Positions 24,146-31,598 of a stretch of DNA of 43,209 bases are shown piece after piece. The notes under the pieces are model-generated. The model did no database searches. It worked only from the letters and a program-made list of their open reading frames with translations, and had not been told where the DNA came from. This DNA comes from a bacterium (GTDB lineage: Bacteria > Hydrothermota > Tepidihabitantia > B3-TA06). Position numbers and translations under genes: made by a program. Positions within the stretch are counted from its first letter, which is position 1. Each line of letters begins with the position of its first letter. The stretch lies in the NCBI GenBank assembly GCA_012517375.1, contig JAAYVC010000009.1:1-43209 (forward strand), read 5' to 3'.

Positions 24146-25135
24146 ATGGGCAATAAAACTGGCTCCGTGATCTTACTGATCTTATTTCTTTGTGTTTCAT
24201 GCGCTAGACAGGGAGCTATACCTAATCCTGACAAGTTCCCTCCCCATCTCTTATCTGTCTCTTCGCCTAATCGTAATGAGCTTCATCTTAGATTCGATGA
24301 AGTTATCGATCCTGTAAAAGTATTGAAAGAAACCTATCAGATTCTATCTCCCAAAGATACCGCAGAAATCCGTTTCATCACGGCCAGCACTGACAATTCG
24401 AAAATACTTGTTTTTTATACATCCCCTTTGCTGCCTTCAGAATACAGGCTAATAGGTCTTGCGACTGATAACAGCAACAACGCTTCTTCGATTAATTCCA
24501 GATTCACGGCTTCTGAGCGAAAGGATTCCATTCCACCAAGCATCAATGCTTTTCCTAAAGATACCTTAACTGTATTCCCGTATAGAGTCACTTTAGAGGC
24601 AAATGAACCTTTGGACACAAGCGACGGTTTCAAAGTAATTCATCTGCCTACAGTTTCAAACATTTCGTATTATTGGAGACAGAACCTGAAAAAACTCGAC
24701 ATCAATTTTAAGGACAGCTCATTGATTAAACACCCTTTATATATATTAATTCCGCAAGGGATTGCTGACTTTGCGGGAAATAAGACAAGAAATGGTTTGG
24801 CCTTTTTTGAATATGCAGATTCAGCCCTCGAATTAAATAGAGTTTTTGGAAGGGTTGAATCATCATCTCCCTCTAAAGGACCCATACTATTGCTTTTTAA
24901 AGATCATGATTCCTTATTCGCCGCTACACTAACTGACAGTTCGGGGCGCTTCAGTACCGCAATTGAGAAAAAAACTTCAGTTACAATTGAGGCATGGGCA
25001 GATATAGACGGGGACGGTTTTTTTGAAGAAAACGGGCAGTTAATCTATGCAGGAGAAACCGATGCTTTAAATATTATCACTAATATACCAGTTCCCCCGC
25101 GTTCCCTAGAGCAACTTATCCAAGAAAAACCGTGA
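24146..25135 (+). CDS. Lipoprotein with Ig-like (SbsA-type) domains
   Basis: 329 aa. A hydrophobic signal ends in a lipobox-like LCVSC with lipidated Cys19. The mature part starts with PPHLLSVSSPNRNELHLRFDEVIDP, the pattern of an SbsA-type Ig-like domain that begins after a Pro-Pro and carries a LxFxExVD core. A second such domain lies at about 125-220 (PPSINAFPKDTLTV, ANEPLD). The last 100 residues (GRVESSSPSKGPILLLF, WADIDGDGFFEENG) resemble a prealbumin-like domain with an acidic DxDGDG loop. It is likely tethered to a membrane. Its GTGA overlap with the next gene suggests they act together. Confidence 0.7.
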   Translation: MGNKTGSVILLILFLCVSCARQGAIPNPDKFPPHLLSVSSPNRNELHLRFDEVIDPVKVLKETYQILSPKDTAEIRFITASTDNSKILVFYTSPLLPSEYRLIGLATDNSNNASSINSRFTASERKDSIPPSINAFPKDTLTVFPYRVTLEANEPLDTSDGFKVIHLPTVSNISYYWRQNLKKLDINFKDSSLIKHPLYILIPQGIADFAGNKTRNGLAFFEYADSALELNRVFGRVESSSPSKGPILLLFKDHDSLFAATLTDSSGRFSTAIEKKTSVTIEAWADIDGDGFFEENGQLIYAGETDALNIITNIPVPPRSLEQLIQEKP

Positions 25136-26952
25136 AATTTTTAAACTGGCTTCTTCGCGCCTTTCTGATGATTCTGACTTTGTTGTTATTTATTCCTGAG
25201 ATAAAACTACCGATGTTTTTTTCAAAACCTCGAGTTGTTATACTGATAGACGATTCTAAAAGTATGAATGAAGAAGGAAAAATGAATCAACTAGGTACGT
25301 TACAATCAAAATTGCGAAGATTGCAGACTGTATCAAATCTGAAGTATTATTATTTTTCTGATTCGTTGCGGCCCGGAAAAAGTTTATCATCTGTAACCTT
25401 TGGGGGAAAAAATACGGATATATTCGGAGCGCTATCAAAATTAGATAACTCCAATTCTGATGCAATCTTAATGATATCAGACGGCAGAAACAATAGTCAC
25501 AATAATCCAAATCTGAAAATGAGCGATATCCCATTATGGGCACAACCCATCGGTTCAGGTAACGTTGCAGACTTATCAATAGAAGAAGCTTTTCTAGTAT
25601 CAGATTCCATTAACTCTATTTCAAATCAACTCTTAAAGATAAGGTTGAGATCTACTTTTAAACAGGAAGTAAAAGACGAACTACAAGTTTTCGAAGGATC
25701 AAAACTTCTTGAAACAATCGATCTTCTTATACTGCCATCAAAACTTACGGAAATCACAGTTCCTGTCACGGATTTGAAGCCTCAATCCGAACTGCTTATC
25801 GTTTTAGATTCTATTGAGGAAGAAGACCGTCTTGACAATAATAGTATTAGCGTAACTAATCCTTTCAATCCGTCGAGTATTAACGTCTTGTTTATTGCTG
25901 GGGTTATTTCAAGAGAAACAGAGGTAATAAGAAACGAACTGAATAAGATCAATGATTTCAATGTTGAATCAGCGATTGAACTAGCTTCCGGGAAACCACT
26001 TTCTGCCGCAAAGCAAACATATGATGTTGTAATCATAGGACCATTACAACATAATATATCGAAATCAACAGTCAATTTGATTAAGGGTTATTCAAACAGG
26101 AAAGTACCTATTTTATTCATCCAATCCGCCTCCGGTATTCCTGCCGACTTAGCAGATTTGTTTCCTTTACAGGCAGTAAAATCAAGAAATAATACCAAGG
26201 ATATATCCACTCCTATCTCAGATATTTTTTTCTCGACGTGGGAACCCGAAAACCTGCACAGTGAAGAGACATCCTATTCGAACAAACCTGGAACACAAGC
26301 CCTCTACGGAAAAAAGGGAAACATCTTTCTCGCTTCAATGATGCCTGCTAAAAGAATTCTTGCCCTAGAAATGCCTGATTTGCCTGCACAAACAGAGTGG
26401 AATCAAGAAGGTTTCAAATTCTTCTTGAGAGCATCGGTTCGTTACCTTCTAGATCCAGAAGGGTTTCCTTTCAGGATAGTTACCAACAATTCTTCTGCGA
26501 ACTACATTTCTATGATACTTGAATCTGAAATACCAGTTAGCGCCGGTTCTCTTGAAGCATGGCTCAACCCGGATTCAATTAAGCTTGTTCCCGCTTTCAT
26601 TTCATCCAATAAGATTAAACTCACAGCTTCTGTCAATGCCCCGAAAAAGGAATACTTTCTTGAAGTACGATGGGGAAAGAAAACTTACAGCCCAGGAAAA
26701 GGCTTTAAAATAATGCCGCAAGAACCCGAATCACCTTCCCGTGGAGCAAATATCGATTTTCTCAGATCACTCGCGGAAAACAATCGAGGCCAGTTAATAA
26801 CTTCACCCGAGGGATTCGAACTTTTCATGAATTCACTTCCAAAAAGAAAAACACTTATTTTGAAACCTTTACAAACACCTATAATTGTGATTCTTATAGG
26901 ATCACTTTTAATGTTGGAGATATGGCAAAGACGAAAAAAAGGCTTACCTTAA
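25132..26952 (+). CDS. Membrane-anchored VWA-domain protein
   Basis: 606 aa. The N-terminal transmembrane segment (about 5-28) is followed by a von Willebrand A-type domain with the metal site DDSKSM (D40, S42, S44) and ISDGRN in place of the classical TDG loop. A middle part with VLFIAG and VVIIGPL resembles the glutamine-amidotransferase-like domain of BatA-like and aerotolerance-type proteins. A second transmembrane segment (about 582-600, IVILIGSLLMLEIW) precedes a short basic tail. Both ends are membrane-anchored with the body outside. GTG start overlapping the lipoprotein stop. I cannot assign a specific role. Confidence 0.65.
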   Translation: MKFLNWLLRAFLMILTLLLFIPEIKLPMFFSKPRVVILIDDSKSMNEEGKMNQLGTLQSKLRRLQTVSNLKYYYFSDSLRPGKSLSSVTFGGKNTDIFGALSKLDNSNSDAILMISDGRNNSHNNPNLKMSDIPLWAQPIGSGNVADLSIEEAFLVSDSINSISNQLLKIRLRSTFKQEVKDELQVFEGSKLLETIDLLILPSKLTEITVPVTDLKPQSELLIVLDSIEEEDRLDNNSISVTNPFNPSSINVLFIAGVISRETEVIRNELNKINDFNVESAIELASGKPLSAAKQTYDVVIIGPLQHNISKSTVNLIKGYSNRKVPILFIQSASGIPADLADLFPLQAVKSRNNTKDISTPISDIFFSTWEPENLHSEETSYSNKPGTQALYGKKGNIFLASMMPAKRILALEMPDLPAQTEWNQEGFKFFLRASVRYLLDPEGFPFRIVTNNSSANYISMILESEIPVSAGSLEAWLNPDSIKLVPAFISSNKIKLTASVNAPKKEYFLEVRWGKKTYSPGKGFKIMPQEPESPSRGANIDFLRSLAENNRGQLITSPEGFELFMNSLPKRKTLILKPLQTPIIVILIGSLLMLEIWQRRKKGLP

Positions 26953-27680
26953 CAATACTGTCTATTCTTTTGTTGTTGCATGGCAACGCAAGTGCTCAGC
27001 CGTCATCGCGCGAAAAAGTATTACATGGTGAAACTGTCATTGCACAAACAAATCAACTCGAAGAATCAAACAACAGCAATTCACAAGAGAAAGACTTAAG
27101 CCAAAGATTCGCGGATTGGATGGAAGGCGGAGGCCTAGGAAACCGTCTCGTTGTGTTTTTCTTATCCATGTTACCTATTTCGGAATTGAGAGGCGCTGTT
27201 CCACTGGGAATACTCGCATTCAAAATCCCATGGCTTGAAGCATCATTGATTGCATTGCTAGGAAATATCCTGCCTGTAATTCCTATTCTTCTCTTTCTTG
27301 ATGCAATAATGAAGCTTCTTGGAAAAATGCCTATCTTCAAACGTTTTTTTGAATGGCTCAGGAAAAGAGCTCAACGAAAAGGGGGATTAATAGAGCGCTA
27401 TGAATACTTAGGACTGTTCATATTTGTCGCTATCCCCCTCCCTATGACAGGCGCCTGGACAGGAGCCTTAATCTCTTCTGTATTGAGATTGCAGTTTCTA
27501 CCTTCTATTGTAACGATATTCCTTGGGGTCATCACGGCTGACGTAGTAGTAACATCTTTTACTCTTCTTGGATGGTGGGGTCTACTTACGGCTTTGATTG
27601 TGTTGCCTGTATTATGGCTTTTCTCATATTGGCTGGAAAGACGAAAAAAGAAGGGGTTAACGAATTCCCAGGATGAGTAA
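26922..27680 (+). CDS. Small multidrug export protein (COG2426) family membrane protein
   Basis: 252 aa. A signal-like hydrophobic start (LTILSILLLLHG) and a polar region of about 50 residues precede a domain of four or five transmembrane helices. Its typical signature is LPISELRGAVPLGILAFKIPW, then GNILPVIPILLFLDAIMKLL, a basic loop, FVAIPLPMTGAWTGALISSVL and a final hydrophobic pair. This matches the Sm_multidrug_ex family, whose transport role is only weakly documented. The N-terminal extension is longer than in most homologs. It overlaps the VWA gene by 31 nt, indicating coupled translation. Confidence 0.8.
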   Translation: MAKTKKRLTLTILSILLLLHGNASAQPSSREKVLHGETVIAQTNQLEESNNSNSQEKDLSQRFADWMEGGGLGNRLVVFFLSMLPISELRGAVPLGILAFKIPWLEASLIALLGNILPVIPILLFLDAIMKLLGKMPIFKRFFEWLRKRAQRKGGLIERYEYLGLFIFVAIPLPMTGAWTGALISSVLRLQFLPSIVTIFLGVITADVVVTSFTLLGWWGLLTALIVLPVLWLFSYWLERRKKKGLTNSQDE

Positions 27681-27696
27681 AATATGATTAAAAAAA

Positions 27697-27771
27697 CGGA
27701 GCCGACGAGACTTGAACTCGCGACCTCTAGCGTGACAGGCTAGCGTTCTAACCAAACTGAACTACGGCTCC
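27697..27771 (-). tRNA. tRNA-Asp (GUC)
   Basis: A 75-nt tRNA on the minus strand with perfect acceptor stem GGAGCCG/CGGCTCC, anticodon loop CTGTCAC (anticodon GTC) and a T arm with TTCAAGT. CCA is not encoded. It converges on the membrane-protein gene ending at 27680. Confidence 0.97.
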
Positions 27772-27802
27772 TCATTCATTCTCAAACCTTCAGAGGATGA
27801 CA

Positions 27803-27830
27803 ATTATATTAATAAGAAAGCTCGTGTCAA
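27803..27830 (-). promoter_or_regulatory. Promoter of tRNA-Asp, embedded in the upstream hairpin
   Basis: On the minus strand TTGACA (27825-27830), a 16-bp spacer and a perfect TATAAT (27803-27808). The -35 box covers the loop and the base of the right arm of the terminator hairpin at 27814-27847. Confidence 0.7.
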
Positions 27831-27847
27831 GCAACACGAGCTTTCTT
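27814..27847 (-). terminator. Strong hairpin terminator after the exbB-tonB operon
   Basis: A perfect 14-bp stem (AAGAAAGCTCGTGT and its complement) with a 6-nt loop, 30 bp after the last stop of the operon. Read on the minus strand, the descending arm ends in CTTTCTT and AT-rich sequence follows, as expected of intrinsic termination. Confidence 0.8.
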
Positions 27848-27876
27848 CATTTCTAGAATTCGCCAAAAAGAGGTGC

Positions 27877-28701
27877 CTACTGAAACACAAACTCGACCCT
27901 GGCGTATTCAGGGACTTCTTGAACGTTTATTTTTGTGTGATAAAGCCTTTCATCCAGATATTGTTTTGCTGTTTCTGCAATATAAGTATCGGAGGCTTTA
28001 ATAAGAATACTCGTAAATCCCTTTTCTTTTAGACGATTAAGGACATATTGGTAATAGTTGGCGATTTTCTGAGAAACTGCTCCCACATCGTAGGACGCAA
28101 TTTCCGCTTCCTTCACTGCAACAACATTTTCATAAGCTATTCCGTTTAAGTCTATCGGACGGCCTATCTTTCTCATCTGAGAACCGTCTTTAGTATTCAG
28201 AATGATGATGAAGGAATACACGTCTCCAACGGCCATTACCTGACTGGGGTCGTCTCCCCTGCCGTCCCAGCTTATTGTCGCCGGGAGGGCTCCGTTCTGC
28301 TGGATTGTCCTGAAAGTGTTCCCGCGAGCGTCGAGTATGTTAACGGTCCAGCTGGCAATGTTTCTTTCCTGGTAAGATGAAACGTCGATTGCCAAGGTTT
28401 GACGATCGAGGTCGTAGAAGGATGTAACATTAACAGGTACGCGCAACAGGAAAGGGTCGGCCATGAATGTGCTTCGTCCGACCGATTTTTCGACCTGAGT
28501 GATGAGATTGTCGTCAAGGATGAAACGCGTGCTGCCGAGCATTATTCCTATGGGCTGGTAGGGATCTATCTCGTAGTAAAAAGCCTTAGGTTTGTATTCA
28601 ATTAGACCAGTCTCAGTTACTTCGTATATTTTTTCTTGAGCCCGCATGAATACGGGCATAAGAAACAGTATTCCTAAAGAGATACCGAGTATCCTTGTCA
28701 C
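27877..28701 (-). CDS. Periplasmic protein with FlgD-like Ig segment, TonB operon
   Basis: 274 aa. Signal peptide ending near MRAQ at about residues 20-22. A central stretch SWTVNILDARGNTFRTI followed by SWDGRGDDPSQVMAVGDVYSF is the FlgD Ig-like pattern, here placed internally. The C-terminal 70 residues (YYQYVLNRLKEKGFTSILI, AETAKQYLDERL, ARVEFVF) resemble the helix-strand order of OmpA domains but lack the peptidoglycan-binding motif. It may be a periplasmic or outer-membrane partner of the ExbB/ExbD/TonB complex. GTG start with AGGAGG 6 nt upstream; that site overlaps the tonB stop. No function is assigned. Confidence 0.6.
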   Translation of the reverse strand: MTRILGISLGILFLMPVFMRAQEKIYEVTETGLIEYKPKAFYYEIDPYQPIGIMLGSTRFILDDNLITQVEKSVGRSTFMADPFLLRVPVNVTSFYDLDRQTLAIDVSSYQERNIASWTVNILDARGNTFRTIQQNGALPATISWDGRGDDPSQVMAVGDVYSFIIILNTKDGSQMRKIGRPIDLNGIAYENVVAVKEAEIASYDVGAVSQKIANYYQYVLNRLKEKGFTSILIKASDTYIAETAKQYLDERLYHTKINVQEVPEYARVEFVFQ

Positions 28702-28711
28702 TTGCTGCCTC

Positions 28712-29677
28712 CTAGGTCAAGATAAATCTGAAAGTGACCACCGCTGAACGTTTTGCAATTCCGCTTTCAGAAGGTTTAAACTTCCAACGCGCAAGAGAAG
28801 ATTTTACCTGTGCATCCCAATCAGGATAGCCGGTGCTCTTTATTACAATCATCGTTGGCGAAACATTGCCTGCCGCATCCGCTGAAAACTGGATGCTTAC
28901 GTTAACGTTGCTTAAACCCTTCTGGCGCGCCCACGGTGGATATGCCGGCATGGCACTGCTTACAATATCCGCAAATGATAAATCTCCGGATAGCGAGAAT
29001 CCGGATTTCTGGCTGCCTGCAGCCTGAGCTGCATCGCCGCCGTTTGTCTCCTGAGCGACCAGCGTGGGCTTCTTAATCGCTTCTGAACCAAGCTGAGTTG
29101 CGCCTTCGTTCAGTTCAATGCTTCCTCCGGTAGCGGCTATTTTTTCAAAGGGACTGACGTTGCCTACGCCGCCCGTACCTCTGGCAAGGTTAATGGGCGC
29201 TTGCGAAAGAATCTCTTCAGTGGATACTTTGGCGTTGGGGTTAATTCTGATTACGTCACCGGAAAAACTAGCCTGGCTCTTATCCAGTGAAAAGTTATCC
29301 ACCGACATTTTCGCCTGCGACGTAAACTTCCCGGCGCTGAGATCGATTGGTGCAGCTTCTTCCAGCCCGGTCGGGCTTGTAAGAAATTGCTGTTCTCTCT
29401 GAACAATTTGCTGAGCCTTGGGTGGAAGCGACTCGTCGTAGGAAGTCACCTCAGTCAGTGTTGCGTCACTCTCCTCAATTTTAGTTCCTGTAAAAAGTCC
29501 AAGGGCGAACATTATTATTAGAGCATGAAGCAACGCCGAAACTGCCATTCCTATCCATAGCCGCTTGTTTGAGAACATCTCGGCAAGACCTCTTCCTGTA
29601 TTCACGAGAGCCAGTCTCCAAGCGTGTCCCCAATCCCTGGGCCTCAGATTAGGCTCGAAACCCAGAATTTTAACCAT
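28712..29677 (-). CDS. TonB-family energy transducer
   Basis: 321 aa. About 45 cytoplasmic residues precede one transmembrane helix (about 45-64, AVSALLHALIIMFALGLF). A long periplasmic region of about 170 residues leads to the C-terminal TonB domain (YPPWARQKGLSNVNVSIQFS, GYPDWDAQVKSSLARWKF, VTFRF). It would carry the force of the ExbB/ExbD motor to outer-membrane partners. The cytoplasmic N-terminus is longer than in E. coli TonB and the spacer is not the usual Pro-rich one. AAGGAG precedes the ATG. No TonB-dependent receptor gene is in the window. Confidence 0.85.
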   Translation of the reverse strand: MVKILGFEPNLRPRDWGHAWRLALVNTGRGLAEMFSNKRLWIGMAVSALLHALIIMFALGLFTGTKIEESDATLTEVTSYDESLPPKAQQIVQREQQFLTSPTGLEEAAPIDLSAGKFTSQAKMSVDNFSLDKSQASFSGDVIRINPNAKVSTEEILSQAPINLARGTGGVGNVSPFEKIAATGGSIELNEGATQLGSEAIKKPTLVAQETNGGDAAQAAGSQKSGFSLSGDLSFADIVSSAMPAYPPWARQKGLSNVNVSIQFSADAAGNVSPTMIVIKSTGYPDWDAQVKSSLARWKFKPSESGIAKRSAVVTFRFILT

Positions 29678-29689
29678 TTCAATACTCCT

Positions 29690-30118
29690 TTATCCTTCGG
29701 CGGGCTTTTTCCTTGCCTTTGTCGACAAGGCAATTCGTTGCGCTCCCGATTCTCTTACCAGTGCGAGAAGATCCATTACCCACTGCGAGGGAACGGATCT
29801 ATCCGCGCGAATAACTATAAGATAATATGAATCGGCGCTCATCTTATTGCTTATAGCGCGTTCAATTGCAGGCTGAGGCATGAGGGAATCGTTTAGATAG
29901 AGATTTCTGGTTCCGTTCGGATCAACTTGAAGCGTAAGCGTGAGATTCTCCTCAGTCTTGCGTTCCATCGTGTTCGCATAAGGCACTTCGACAGGCGTAT
30001 TCTCATGAGTTAAAAGCTGATTAGCCGTCATCATCATCATCAGAACTACGAGCAAGGCTACTCCTGCCATAGGAATGATGTTAGGCATAAGCGAACGCGA
30101 TTCTTTCTTTGCAGGCAT
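29690..30118 (-). CDS. ExbD/TolR-family protein lacking the motor Asp
   Basis: 142 aa. Short basic N-terminus, one transmembrane helix (about 12-32, IIPMAGVALLVVLMMMMTAN) and a periplasmic ExbD domain (LTLTLQVDPNGTRNLYLND, YYLIVIRADRSVPSQWVMDLLALVRESGAQRIAL). The Asp normally in the helix of ExbD (LxDV) is replaced by Ala-Gly, so this copy should not carry protons. Start overlaps the upstream exbD stop by one base (TGATG), with AAGGAGG before it. The partner gene just upstream keeps the Asp. Confidence 0.85.
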   Translation of the reverse strand: MPAKKESRSLMPNIIPMAGVALLVVLMMMMTANQLLTHENTPVEVPYANTMERKTEENLTLTLQVDPNGTRNLYLNDSLMPQPAIERAISNKMSADSYYLIVIRADRSVPSQWVMDLLALVRESGAQRIALSTKARKKPAEG

Positions 30119-30552
30119 CAGCCCCCTCCTTCTTCAAGAGGAACGCCTCTAAGAAGAGCCAGCTTACCGGCTTTCTTATCCTTAGCCATATCAAGAATCT
30201 CTACAACCGCTCCATGGCTGACTGCTCCATCAGCGCGAACAACAACTAGCTTATCTACGCTGCGCTGCAGCAGAAGTTCAACTAGAGCCGGAATCTTGTC
30301 TTTCTCTACAGGTTCATCATTCAGGAAATAAGTTCCGTCTGCCCTGATGTAAATGGCTACCTTAAACTCGCTGCCTTGATCGGCTCCGCCAACGGTTTGC
30401 ACGCCGGGCGCCTTTACGAAAATGCCGCTCTCAAGCAGAGCGGGCAGAGTTACTATAAAGAAGATGACAAGACTGAGAGCGACATCCACAAGCGATGTAA
30501 TATTAGCCTGTCCCGCGACGTGGCTTCTCTTGTCAGGCTTTCGGATTCTCAT
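30118..30552 (-). CDS. exbD: ExbD/TolR-family protein, motor type
   Basis: About 144 aa from the ATG at 30552; a GTG at 30561 is the alternative. The transmembrane helix NITSLVDVALSLVIFFIVTLP has the conserved Asp (LVDV) that carries protons in ExbD and TolR. A periplasmic domain follows (FKVAIYIRADGTYFLNDEPV, VDKLVVVRADGAVSHGAVVEILDMAK). Its start lies inside the 3' end of exbB, so the two are coupled. With ExbB and the second ExbD it would form the ion-driven motor for TonB. Confidence 0.92.
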   Translation of the reverse strand: MRIRKPDKRSHVAGQANITSLVDVALSLVIFFIVTLPALLESGIFVKAPGVQTVGGADQGSEFKVAIYIRADGTYFLNDEPVEKDKIPALVELLLQRSVDKLVVVRADGAVSHGAVVEILDMAKDKKAGKLALLRGVPLEEGGG

Positions 30553-31255
30553 AAGATCCACCCTTGGAAAGCGAGATGAGCTTCATCAGCTTGCGCAAAA
30601 ATGTCTCAAGCTCATCCACTATGTCAGTGGATTTCTTTGCAAAATAGTTGTAGAAGAAGATGGTCGGAATAGCGATAACGAGACCAAACTCTGTAGTGTA
30701 CAATGCTACACCCACTCCAGCTGCTACTACAGCCGGACCGCCTGATCCGCTTACAGCTATGTTCAAGAAAGCCTGTATGAGTCCTACAACGGTTCCCAAA
30801 AGACCCATTAGAGGTCCTACGTTGCCAATGGTGTTGATCCCAGCCAAGAAACGTTCCATCTGAACTCGCTGCTTGAGGATTTCGCTTTCCATCATCTCGG
30901 CTATCATATCGTCAGGAAGCGTATAGTTCTCGAATGCGACGCGAACCACGTGAGCAAAGGGAACGTCATGATTCTTTACAAGAGCTAGTACTTCAGGGAT
31001 GCCACCGGTAGTAAAAGTTTCTTTAACCTTTTCAAAGTATTTGTCTGCGTTAACACGCCGCTTGCCGAAGTATATAAATCTCTCTACAACCAGCGTTATC
31101 GCTGCAAGAGAGATCAGGGCGAGAAGTCCCATTGTTGCGTCGAACGATGGATCCCATGGAAGTATCATCCTTACGAATGATTCCGTAGTTGACATGCCCG
31201 TAGTTGGCGCGGCACGGGTGAAGAGAAGCGTAACTATATCAATCAGTTGCTTCAT
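30533..31255 (-). CDS. exbB: ExbB/TolQ/MotA-family proton channel
   Basis: 240 aa with the standard three helices: one near residues 40-58 (LLALISLAAITLVVERFIYF), then IGNVGPLMGLLGTVVGLIQAF, then ALYTTEFGLVIAIPTIFFYNYF. The conserved GLLGTVxGxxxAF and GLVxAIP motifs of the channel are intact. The N-terminal 35 residues before the first helix are an extension. ATG start with GGAGG 6 nt upstream. It is first of the five-gene operon and has its own promoter. Confidence 0.93.
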   Translation of the reverse strand: MKQLIDIVTLLFTRAAPTTGMSTTESFVRMILPWDPSFDATMGLLALISLAAITLVVERFIYFGKRRVNADKYFEKVKETFTTGGIPEVLALVKNHDVPFAHVVRVAFENYTLPDDMIAEMMESEILKQRVQMERFLAGINTIGNVGPLMGLLGTVVGLIQAFLNIAVSGSGGPAVVAAGVGVALYTTEFGLVIAIPTIFFYNYFAKKSTDIVDELETFLRKLMKLISLSKGGSYENPKA

Positions 31256-31287
31256 TCAATTCCTCCTTATGGCGAAGCTTAGGCAAA

Positions 31288-31316
31288 AGTATAATCCTCT
31301 TTTGCTAGTTTGTCAA
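31288..31316 (-). promoter_or_regulatory. Promoter of the exbB-exbD-exbD-tonB operon
   Basis: On the minus strand TTGACA (31311-31316), a 17-bp spacer and TATACT (31288-31293), about 30 bp before the exbB start. Confidence 0.7.
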
Positions 31317-31319
31317 GAC

Positions 31320-31340
31320 CATATCCCCTGATGGGATATG
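31320..31340. promoter_or_regulatory. Palindrome directly upstream of the exbB -35 box
   Basis: CATATCCC and GGGATATG, a perfect 8-bp inverted repeat with a 5-nt centre, starting 3 bp from the -35 box. It is a possible repressor or activator site. CTAGT and ACTAG outside it (31305-31309, 31342-31346) could extend it as RNA. Confidence 0.4.
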
Positions 31341-31414
31341 CACTAGAGCCTGCAACTAAATGATTGTTTTTACTATGACTAAGACGTCTAAAGCGCCTCG
31401 AATGTTTACGGAAC

Positions 31415-31440
31415 GAACCGCCTATGCGGGGTTCTTTTTT
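31415..31440 (+). terminator. Plus-strand hairpin terminator with no obvious gene
   Basis: GAACCGC, a 4-nt loop and GCGGGGTTC (stem with a small bulge), followed by six T. No plus-strand gene precedes it, so it may end a short RNA starting near 31302. Confidence 0.45.
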
Positions 31441-31598
31441 AACAATAAACATGCTGGTGCCAATCTCAATCATACTATCTGCATTTTGAGCAGAAATCAT
31501 CTCGTGTCAATAGGATAGATGCTTTACGTGAAAACCTAAGTCAAAAACCTGAACTGATAGCTAAAAAATAGTCCCCATGATTTAGGATAATTCAAATT

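Larger units (their letters stand above)
31256..31598. other. Intergenic region between the TPR cluster and the exbB operon
   Basis: 343 bp without a convincing gene. It holds the exbB promoter, an abutting 8-bp hairpin, and a plus-strand hairpin followed by six T. A plus-strand TATAAT at 31290-31295 overlaps the minus-strand -10 box. No clear terminator for the TPR operon was seen. A 73-codon minus frame here is not supported. Confidence 0.6.

Noticed and set aside
31279-31500. 73-codon minus-strand ORF in the intergenic region before exbB
   Set aside because: It runs through the exbB promoter and palindrome, has no clear ribosome-binding site, and resembles no family I know.
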